31,426 bases of DNA, from contig JBHJMP010000930.1 of the NCBI GenBank assembly GCA_043381765.1, positions 1 to 31,426 on the forward strand, written 5' to 3'. This document shows, in pieces, positions 22,480-31,426 of this stretch; position 1 is the first letter of the stretch, and the number at the start of each line of letters is the position of its first letter. The notes beneath the pieces were generated by a model, which made no database searches, was not told the DNA's origin, and was given only the letters and a program-made list of their open reading frames with translations. The position numbers and the translations under genes were made by a program. The stretch is from Collodictyon triciliatum (lineage: Eukaryota > CRuMs).

Positions 22480-24555
22480 TGGGTATTTGTTTGCGCTGAC
22501 TTCCATGGTCACCTGCGAGGTAAAGAATGCAGAGGAAGGATGGATGCGTAAGTGCCCATATAAAAATAAATAAAACTAAAGATAAAAAACAAGACAATAA
22601 ATAAAATACCGGCTCGAGATTTCATATAATAAAGGTATTTGATAACCCCGGTGTGAATAAAGAGGTGTGCGGTTGGTGATGAGATACCTCAAATCCACCC
22701 TTGTAGACGTAGTTGTAATCCTGGAGCCCGCCGTACAGGACATACCTTCAAATACAAGAAAATGGTATTTGATCTCTTGTTTCTCTTAAAGTAGAAACCA
22801 CGCAAAAGTAAAAGCCACAAAACGTTCATGGGGTTGAGAAAGGAAGAAAGAGAGAGAGAATGTGAAAAATGTTATAGGGTATTGTTTTGCTGACCATGCA
22901 GCTCCGTTGGTGATTCCGTCAGGGAATGACGGGCTGCGATACATGGATGCATGGTTGAATGAGTATTCCTTGGAGATGTGGATAAAGATGTCATCGTCGG
23001 GGGTAGCTGAATACCTGAAGTGTGCATGTAAAAGAAATAATTGTAAATACCAGTGTATATTAAAAGACATAGCTTTCACTATAATATGGACACCTGCTCA
23101 CTTTGAAGGAAAAAAAAAAGAATAAGAAAAAACAAAGGTTGAACACAGAGTCGACAAAGTCATGAGAAAAAGAAGAAAATGAACATTATTTTAAAGAAAT
23201 CCGGGCTGAGTACCGATTCGCTCCATTTGCTGTTCCATCAAAGGCGTAGTTTGCCACAAGGGCGCCACCGTGAAAGTTTGCTGTCAAAACAAAGTTGCGG
23301 GAGCTTGACCAGTTCATGATGGCCTGTGTCTCTGGCTGACGACCTGCTGGTGAGTCATTGTTGTCGCGGAATTGGTCTGGGAAGTTGCGATTCTGCAATT
23401 TTGTTAACACAGCGTGTAAAGTATACAAATCATGATGTTAGACTAAACGCGTGCGATGAGAAGAGGCTCGAGCAAATTGATAGATATTTTTGAAGTACGA
23501 GAAAAACGGAAGGGGGATAAGGGTGATTGAGAAAAGCGAACCAAATCCTGTCCTCTGGCATTTGCACGAATACCGCGCTCAAAACCGTCCGGATTCATGG
23601 AGGGGATAATGTAGATATCGGTGGTGTCGATGAGGGTGGTGATTTCCTGGTTGATCTTGTATTGGGCACACAGATACTCGATGAAGTTGATGAGAAGCTC
23701 TCTGATCGAGGGAAATAGGGGACAGAATAGAAGTTCATTAATTGAAAAAAAAAAGGGGCGGTTTAATGAAAAAAATTAAAATTTCATAAATGCTCATGTT
23801 TGAGTCTTAATAGACAAATCCAAGACGTTTATTTAATTTATTGCATTTTTATATAGAGATAACCATTACAAAAGCAAAAAAAAAAAATCACTTGACTTTA
23901 TATGACTCACCGTCCTACTGTTTCGTCGCCGTGCATATTTCCGATGTAGCTATTCGGGTTATTCCGAAATCAGACGGTATTTTAACCAAGAATTTAAAAA
24001 AAAAAGGAAAAGGAAGGAGAGAGATGAGAGAGTAGATGTGTTACGACGGTACCGATTCATACAAGTGGGACAACTGCACCAGAGAAGCCTGGTACATGAT
24101 TAAAAAAAAGAAAAGAAGACAAACTTACCGAAACTCTGGCTCCACTTCGTTTACTGTGGGGTTTTTCGTGATGCGCACACCCCACAATTCGCGGCCCTCC
24201 ACACTTTGTCCAACAGTAAATAACTGAGTGAACTCAGGATATGTGGCAGTGATATTCTGATAATTCAAAGACCATCAGAACTACGGTTTCATCAAGACCG
24301 CTCTTCTTTTTCTTTTCTTTTCTTTTTTCTTTTCTTTTCTTTTTCTTTTCTTTTTCTTTTTCTTTTCTTTTTCTTTTCTTTTCTTTTTTCTTTTGATTAA
24401 TTGTTTTGTTTCACTGTGGGTTTCGCCAACCTTCACAAAATCAGTGAGCTCAGCGTAATCGTGATACTCGAGGAAGCGGTTCGGTCCATTTCCGGTCTCT
24501 TCCTTGAGCTTCATGTGATACTCGAAGGCCTCGTTTCGGATGGGGTTGGCTTAGA

Positions 24556-24630
<75 letters not shown>

Positions 24631-24883
24631 ATTGGAATAAGTGCAAACCTTCAAAACCCAGGGCACGGACTTCATTGGTTTGCTCGGGAGTCAGATAGCC
24701 AATGACAGTGTCCGCTGAGGTTGGCGAGTCCAAGTCGTAGTTGCGGGCTGCAAGCAGGCGCAGAGACTCACGATCAGTGAATCTGATCTGGACAACATCG
24801 CGGCCATTGTTGGCCTCACGGGCAGCGAGAAACAGTTTGTCCTCGGTGAGCAGATTCTGTAAGTGATGAGAGGCACGATTAAT

Positions 24884-24947
<64 letters not shown>

Positions 24948-25298
24948 GTAATAACAATAGTAATAGACTGGCCACAAAGGTGATTATTCGTCGAACGCAT
25001 TATTACCAAAGGATAAGCATGTATAATAAAGATAGTAAAAATAAAATAAATAAAAAAAAGAACAGAACCGCCCAGGAGCAAAGAAAAAAGGAATAAAAAA
25101 AGAAAAAACTGTAAATGAGAAAAAAGGAATAAAAAAGAAAAGAAAAAAAAGAGGGACAGCTTTGTTAGTGCTGGAGAAGCGGAAAATCCCAGAGAGGAGG
25201 TTTTGGCAAACCGGAATCAGCGGGACGCACAAAGCCGAAGCCGCGCAGAGAAGGCACACGAGAAGCAGAGACTTTGCCGCAGCCATCACAGACTGCAT
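22480..25298 (-). CDS. Secreted M14 zinc metallocarboxypeptidase, partial at 3' end
   Basis: Ten exons: 25298-25212, 24856-24649, 24549-24431, 24256-24129, 23949-23911, 23701-23542, 23392-23214, 23014-22895, 22745-22688, 22512 into the gap; 377 residues visible, all phases consistent. Residues 1-24 form a signal peptide ([19 protein letters not shown]), so the enzyme should enter the secretory pathway. A region of about 85 residues that looks like a propeptide follows. The catalytic domain shows zinc ligands in GNMHGDE (H187, E190) and ANFHGGAL (H288), [30 protein letters not shown], and the catalytic glutamate in [11 protein letters not shown] (E370). The [20 protein letters not shown] style is that of the N/E (regulatory, CPD/CPN-like) subfamily, which removes C-terminal residues, often Lys/Arg. 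The specificity pocket is probably in the missing part. An ATG 12 nt downstream (MAAAKS) is an alternative start. Confidence 0.93.
24304..24394. repeat. (TTTTC)n-type tract, intronic
   Basis: Mixed TTTTC and TTTTTC units in the carboxypeptidase intron 24257-24430. On the gene's sense strand it is purine-rich (GAAAA), opposite to the other intronic repeats in this window. Confidence 0.9.
24555..24631. repeat. (AAAT)n tetranucleotide microsatellite, intronic
   Basis: About 19 copies of AAAT make up nearly all of the 99-nt carboxypeptidase intron 24550-24648. The sense strand reads (ATTT)n and abuts the acceptor, so the repeat itself must act as the T-rich tract. Confidence 0.95.
24884..24947. 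repeat. (AAT)n trinucleotide microsatellite, intronic
   Basis: About 21 copies of AAT in the first carboxypeptidase intron (24857-25211); the sense strand reads (ATT)n. Confidence 0.95.
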
Positions 25299-25909
25299 TT
25301 GCACATTAGTTGGACGAGGGCCTTCGAATGAACGGCTGAAATGACTCTGCACAGGGCTTTGTTCTCTTCCCTCTCGCTTTCTCAATCTAACACTCGCACT
25401 CACCCAGACGCAGACTCTTTCAAGACTTATTGTCCCTCTGCTTCGCGTCTCTGGCGATGTCTTCGCTTCATTGCCTTCGCGTGTATACAAAACGTCGCGC
25501 TTCAGATAATTCAGAAAAGAAAGTGACTCATCACACTTCATCATTGGAAAAAAAAAATGATGGCTCAGAACAAAAGTCTCGTTCAATGATTTCGACCATT
25601 TTCATAATAATCGAGCGAGTGTTTTGTGTTTGGAATTCCCTGTTGCGGAATATATTTATCTCGGTTTCCAATCTTGTCATCGTGGTTTTTTGTTTTCTCG
25701 GTGAATCTGGTGATTAATAATAAAAAAAAAAGAAAAAAGTTCTCATCATTTTGGTTCGGTCTCTGTTCAGGCGTCGAATGAAATGGTGATTGAAAACCAT
25801 ACACAATGGCAAGCGAAATGAATTCTTACAAAGAGCCTGCGGTATTTTCCCTCGCCTGCTTGTGAACCTCTCTCTCTCTCTCCAGCGATGACTCGCGCCC
25901 TTGTGAGGC
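25299..25909. other. Intergenic region between two minus-strand genes
   Basis: Holds the 3' end of the RS/YRD-rich gene and the promoter of the carboxypeptidase. The part next to the carboxypeptidase start (25330-25510) is rich in C and in TCGC/CTTCGC words. The rest is T- or A-rich. No consensus AATAAA in the minus sense and no further exon were seen. Confidence 0.55.
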
Positions 25910-28900
25910 CTACGCCTGGTCGGCACTTTGGGCCGGTGTGGACGATGCCTGTCGATAATCCTGCCTGTCAAAGCGCTTAGCAGACGAAGAAAGCGACGAG
26001 TAATTGCTGCGGCTCCTCTCCGAATCGGCATTATACGCCCCGCTTCGGCCAGCAGACTTGTGAGCCTCTGCCTGCCCACGGAAACCATCACGAGGTGCGT
26101 CCTTCTGCGGATAATCACGCGGCTGCGCGCCTTTGTCTGTGCGAGGAACTGCCGCGTAATCCTTGGACCCATGTCCAGGCGCAAAGTCAGCGCGGCGCTG
26201 CGTCCTGGGCGGGCTTCTTTGGCGGCTCTGCTGGTCGTGTGCATAAGCCTCATCTCGGTAAGAATCCCTGCGCGAGCCTTTGTAATCGTCGCCGCGTCGC
26301 TCGGAGCCGTGGTCACCAAAGCGCGGTTGGGCGCTTGTTCGGTGGCTGTCTGTCTCCTTGTGCATCTGCTCGTAATAGCCTGAGTGGCCTTTGTCTGCTC
26401 TTTCGTGGTACCGTTTCTCCACCTCGTATCCAAACTCGTGCTCGTTTGCATCTCCGCGTCCTTTGCCCTTTCCATTGCCAAGGCCTCCTTGCTCGCGGCC
26501 TCTTGCCTGTGCTGTGTATGTGTCCTCTCTGTAGTCCTTATACTCGGAGATGTGTTCCTTGCGTGCCGATGATGAGTATCCGCCTGTTGTGCTGGGCTCT
26601 TCTCTCGTGTATGCTGAGTTGCCGTATGAGCGAGCAGGATTTGATGCGGACAGAGAAAGCTTTTCAGGCTCCTTTCTGGCGGCGTCGAAGTCATTGGGCT
26701 TTAGAGACGGAGAGCTCTTTGGGATGGATGGGTCTCCTCTTTGGATGTGGCCCTCGTCATATCTACCAGGCTTTTTGTATTCGGAGTAGTAGTGGTCCTT
26801 CTCTTGGCCATGGGGTTTCGGGTCACGGGTTTCTGAATAACCGCGGTTCTGCTCGTACCCAGACTTTGGCGTTTCTCTGTCGTATTGGGAATAATGGTTG
26901 TGCGGGCCTTTGCTAGCCTATTTGCAGTTCAATCATGGTTACTTACTTTCTCTATGTTTCCTCTCGTTTGCTTATTTTTGTTTTCGTTTTAAAAAATAAT
27001 TAGAGAATTTCATTTCTGTCTGTCTTTGGGTAGGGTTAGTTAAAGGCTGTTTTGCGTGCTGGTGCTGTTGTGTATGTCGATATCGAATGGTTGTAATTGT
27101 TCACAATCGTTGACAGTGCAGAGAGTTCCTTTGTTGCTATAGAAAGAGCCACGGGGAATGCCCAACACTCGAATTTTGATGCACTTTTTTTTTAAAAAGC
27201 TATCTTTCATCCAGTAAGCTTTTCGCCCTCAGACAGCCAAGAGTAAGTTTGGGAGAGGCAGTCCATTGCAGAAAGAAAGTTGTTACTTGGTGTTTCTTCT
27301 TCAACGATTTAAGAATCAAAAACAAAATCGGAAAGAAAGTAAAAAAATAACTAAAATGAAAAACATAAATAGGCATTCCAAATGATTACGAGACTCCATC
27401 ATACGCCCAACATTTTCCATGTATAGGAGACAATGAGGCTCTCTCCTTCAAGAAATATCTCTCCTTTGCCATACCTCCAAATACTGGACAGATTGTATTG
27501 GCCACGATGATGAGCGAAGGTATAATGAAGCAAATTAGAAAAAAAAAATACGAGAATGATAAGATTTTGGCGCTGAGTGTCAGAAAAGGCCAGTTGAAAG
27601 CCACCATTGTTTTCGCGCCTTGGAGGCTGAATAAATCCCTCTGTTTCTTTTCTTTCGATTAGCCAGTAATGCGAAGTAATACCCAGGTACACACAAACAC
27701 ACGGTGGTGTTGACTTCAAGCAAGTAATACATTAGTTCAATAAAAGGAATAATGGCGCCAGTTTTTCTCCTATTATTTTCCCCTGCTTTCCCTCGTAATT
27801 CAAAAAACTCGAGTAAAAATCACATTCCAAAGCCCTGGACTGTCTGGAATAGATCTTCATTCTGTTTCAATTTCACCACTTCTTGCCTTCCAATTCCTTG
27901 TTTTCTTTTCATCGACAAAGCAATATAATATCGGAAAATAATAGTGTACATATTAGATTAGAAAGGAGAACGTTACCCCGTAGCTGTCTTGTCTTCTGTT
28001 CCCATAATTGTCGGTGTAAGTTTGGTCGTAGAGGCCTTTGCGCTGATTATATGTTTGGTCCCGGGGGTCACGATAGTCACGATAGTCACGATAGTCGCGA
28101 TGTTCACGATATTCACGATAGTCGCGTTCATTGCGGTATTCGCGTTGGTAGCCGTAATTTCCAGAAGATTCAATCTTTTTTTGGGAGTTTTCAGACGATG
28201 GTAGTCCTTTTGTCTCTTGGAACTGTTCCTGCTTTTTTTGGTTTTGCTCGTTGGATTCTACTTTTTTGCTTTCCTGTGGATTCAATAGGAGTTGGGTAAT
28301 AAAGTGATAAGGGTGTTCTCATCAAGGAACCTGATATGAATGTGGGAAGCTTATGAAGGACGAGAGAAAATATTAAAGCGCTTTTAATTGAATCTTCATT
28401 GCACTAACCGGGGCTGGAGCGTGACTAGCCCTTCGTGCAACTTGCAATATCCTGCTCGTGACACCGTTGTTTTTAGATTCAGATAATAAGTCACATACGA
28501 TCATCATTTGGCGTGACTGGTTAGAGGTACTCTTATACTCCGCGTTAGCTGTACATATGATTAAATTTCATCACTGTGCTTGCTTTGATATGATACAGAT
28601 AGGAACCAAATGATTGAAATAAGCATATACATCCCACAGCCGCGCTAGGCCCGCTTGTTAATTGATTCTGAATCGCCGTAGAGGCCGTGTCGGGGATTGC
28701 TCTGCTACTTTCATGGACAGAACTTGAATTGTAATCGTGTGCCTTAGATATGAACTGTACGGATAGGGTGTGTTTAGAATTTCTGTCAAACCCACGTTCT
28801 TTTTCGTTTTCTTTTTCTTTTTAATATTCTTTCCTTCAATTCAGACATGATGAGATATTGGGGTAGAGACTTATGATGAATTATGAATGTATGAGTGTCG

Positions 28901-31223
28901 GTAAATAAACATATTTGCATGTGAGTCAGACAAAATGATACAATGAAAACTCACATCGCTATTTGCATTTTCTTTACTTTTGCCAGTGTGACTCTCCTGC
29001 TCTTGAGCTGATGGTTTCTCAAGATATGTCGAGTGGTCTTGCTTTCTTCGAGCTTCGTCGTCATATCTCGATGCAGAAAAAATCTTTTCACGTTTTCCAT
29101 CCGGTGCGTAATCGGGTTCGTGTGTTCTCTTCCTGGCAAGTGCTTCATCTACTGTAGTAAAAAATGAAACCAAGAGATATGAATCAATGAAGCAAAGATT
29201 CAGAAATATAGATGACACATTTAACGAGCGCACTAGTGAGAGATATTGGAATAGTCGGAAAAAAATCATGAATCCACAAAGAATGACATACGACCATCGT
29301 GTGATTCACTGTGTGCCAAACCTCTTTCAGCGCCACCTCTATCGAGCTCATTTTCAGATTCCTTTAATCATGATTTGAAATTTATACTTGTTTCCAAAAA
29401 AATGTGACCGCCCTGTACATGTGATACTAAATACACATAAAAAAATCCGTATGACATATCCACAGATATCTAGATGTAGACTTACATGCTGTCTTTCTTG
29501 GTGGTACTCAACATCTCGAACATCAACGTATGGTTCGTAAAGCTGCTCTGCAACCGGAGCCTCGTAGTCAACACCTTCTGTATCACTTTCAGTCGAGCGA
29601 TGTTGGTTGCTTGGATTACCTTTCTCTTCATAATTCACCAGTGAGTCTAAACCACATAAAGAGTATTGAAAGTGAAGGTTAGACTAAGCCAATGGGACAC
29701 ATGACAACAACTAAAAAAAATTATGTCAAGATAGTATCGTAGATAACTCTCCAACTCTTCTATCTCCTCAGTCAAAATCTTAATTTTCTCTTAATGTTTG
29801 TTCAGCATTACTCTTCCTGACAGAAAGAAAAAACCTTGTGAATGGCGGCTTCCACGTTCACTTTCGCTGTCAATAGGCTGCCCATCGATGGATTCGTCAA
29901 GACTGCGGCTGCTGCGGCTTCTGCGCTCGTGGTCGGGTGAGTTGCAAGATGACTTCTCTGACTTGCGGTCACCAGACTTTGAGCATGAATCCGAGGGTGA
30001 ATTTGACCGGGATTTGTTTGATGACTGGGAACGCGAGCGTGAGCGTGAACCAGAGCGACTTCGGGAGACAGAGCGACTCTTTCGCTTTACCGGTGATGAC
30101 TTGCGTTGTTGGGCCGAATCACGACGATCTTGGCTGGACCGGTATGCATTCCCGCCAGCGCCACGATAGCTCGTTCTATCACCGGAGCGGCTGTCTCTGA
30201 GCCGGGTACGATCTTGATCTAGGCCCAGATAAGGAGTTAGCGAGAGAAGAAGAAGACCTTGCACCGTAGCCGAATGAATAAACCAAAATCTGTAGCTTGA
30301 TTAGACTAAATAATTATCTTGATACCATTGCGAGGCCTTCTGCCCATGTCTCTCTCAGACCGGCTGTAGTCGCGGCCATGAGAGTAGTCTTGGGGGCCTG
30401 GGCTTCGGCTTCGACGTACTTGTTGTCTGTACGCATGGTCATTGCGATAATCCCTTTGGTCTCGGTAGTCTCGTGGGTCTCGATAATCGCGGTAGTCACG
30501 GTAGTCGCGGGCTTCACGGCCATCACGATATGGATGAGACCCGGCGTTTGATGCGTATGTGTGGGTGTATTGGCCACCATAGTAATCTAGTTGCCCACGC
30601 CTATCGGAGTCATAATAGCCTCTGTCCTTTGTGTATGGCTGGGTGTATGGCTGTGTGCGATAATCGCGCTCGTGCGTGTCGCGGTTGGATGGAGCGTAAA
30701 CGTCAGTTCGTGGCGGAGGTTTTCTTTCATGATAATCTTCTCGCTCGCGCTCGGTCGGGCCTCGGCGTTGGTCTGTGAGACACGAGTGAAATTATGAAGA
30801 AGAATTCATCATGCTACAAGGACCCCTTTCATATGTCGTATTTCCTTCACCGGCCCTCGGTCATATGTGTGTTATTCAATTTCTTTTTCTATGTGTCTTT
30901 CTTTGTTTTTGTGCGACAAAACCATTCAAAAATATGAGCATGAGAAGACAGCTTACCATAATGTTGAGGGTCAGAGTTGCGGTACGGTCTTCTCTCCTGA
31001 AAAAAAGAAGAGAAAATATTCGGCATTGTTAAGTGAAGAATAAAGAGAGGGGAAAACGGTTGATTTCTTTCGCTCGGGTCTGCGAATGCGGCAACAGCTG
31101 GTCAGAAAAGCAGACGCAGTGTGTAGACAAGGGACTCACATCGCGGTATTCCGAGGGTTGCTTGGAGGTGGAGCGGGAGCCGTCTACTTCTGGCCGTGAA
31201 CTCCTTGCTTCTCGTTGGGACAT
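25910..31223 (-). CDS. RS- and YRD-repeat-rich disordered protein
   Basis: Eleven exons: 31223-31140, 30996-30957, 30772-30326, 30218-29835, 29646-29486, 29361-29295, 29151-28955, 28742-28631, 28548-28409, 28273-27977, 26917-25910; 2937 nt, 978 residues, consistent phases from MSQREARSSRPEV to a TAG. No folded domain is recognised. Residues 123-151 and 588-616 are YRD/DYR arrays (such as RDYRDYRDYRDPRDYRDQ). Residues about 235-265 are a true RS stretch (SRSVSRSRSGSRSRSRSQ). The last 336 residues come from one exon and are rich in R, D, Y, S, Q and G. This composition is typical of proteins of nuclear speckles or mRNA processing, where serines are phosphorylated and arginine/tyrosine tracts drive condensation, but no RRM or other catalytic module is visible, so a splicing role is only inferred. 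Exon 4 uses a weak gttttt donor. Confidence 0.85.
26918..27976 (-). other. Large intron of the RS/YRD gene (1059 nt)
   Basis: By far the longest intron that could be placed in this gene. It begins gtaacg and ends aatag on the minus strand. No alternative exon, RNA gene or other reading frame was recognised inside; the short minus-strand frames at 27386-27719 have no family resemblance. Confidence 0.7.
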
Positions 31224-31240
31224 CAAACTGAAACTATACT

Positions 31241-31426
31241 ATTTTTTTTTTGTTCTTGTTTTTTGTTTTTTGTTCTTGTTTTTTGTTTCTTGTTTTTTGT
31301 TTCTTGCTTTTTGTTTCTTGTTGTTTGTTGTTTGTTTTTTGTTTTTTGTTTTTTGTTTTTTGTTTTTTGTTTTTTGTTTTTTGTTTTTTGTTTTTTGTTT
31401 TTTGTTTTTTGTTTTTTGTTTTTTGT
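31241..31426. repeat. (TTTTTTG)n heptamer repeat at the right edge
   Basis: Irregular TTTTTTGTTTCTTG units become a regular T6G heptamer array (about 13 copies, 31335-31426) that runs off the window. It begins about 18 bp upstream of the start codon of the RS/YRD gene, so it lies in the 5' UTR or promoter, or in an unseen 5' intron. Confidence 0.95.

Noticed and set aside
26095-26916. 273-codon open frame on the plus strand
   Set aside because: Antisense to the long last exon of the RS/YRD gene; openness follows from the codon bias of the R/S/D/Y-rich exon, and the peptide is cysteine/leucine-rich without similarity.

Overview
The window is nuclear eukaryotic DNA. Protein-coding genes are cut into many short exons by small, AT-rich, mostly GT-AG introns, intergenic spaces are short, and simple repeats are very abundant, mostly inside introns. 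Reading the splice sites by eye gave three coding models with consistent phase from start codon to stop codon (eIF3a, a mitochondrial carrier and an RS/YRD-rich protein) and a fourth, two-RRM, model whose middle exons are tentative. Three more genes are incomplete here. The repeat-rich, intron-rich style together with a dynein heavy chain would fit a rhizarian protist such as the foraminiferan Reticulomyxa, but that assignment is an inference from style only.

Layout from left to right. 240-5111, minus strand: a STAND-type gene that runs off the left edge. It starts with a myristoylation-like N-terminus, then two calponin-homology (CH) modules, a DUF4062 module and a NACHT-like NTPase with Walker A and Walker B. 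5728-11074, minus: eukaryotic translation initiation factor 3 subunit A, 18 exons, 1025 codons plus stop. 12028-14013, plus: a two-RRM RNA-binding protein of the RBPMS/couch potato/Whi3 type, divergent from eIF3a across about 0.95 kb. 15626-17312, plus: an SLC25 mitochondrial carrier, 6 exons, 337 residues. 18565-21780, minus: the C-terminal 507 residues of a dynein heavy chain, 12 exons, ending at a 486-base run of N (21994-22479). 22480-25298, minus: a secreted M14 metallocarboxypeptidase whose last exons fall into the same gap. 25910-31223, minus: a 978-residue RS- and YRD-repeat-rich disordered protein, 11 exons.

The genes do not form a pathway or operon. Two of them (eIF3a and the two-RRM protein) act on mRNA and may share a promoter region, and the RS/YRD protein may also belong to RNA processing. 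The most unusual item is the coupling of tandem CH (probably actin-binding) modules to a DUF4062-NACHT switch in one apparent gene. The most important caution is the gap: it is far too small for the missing ~4000 codons of a dynein heavy chain plus the end of the carboxypeptidase, so that scaffold join is suspect. Exon borders were read by eye from splice motifs, reading phase and family resemblance; no alignment was run.
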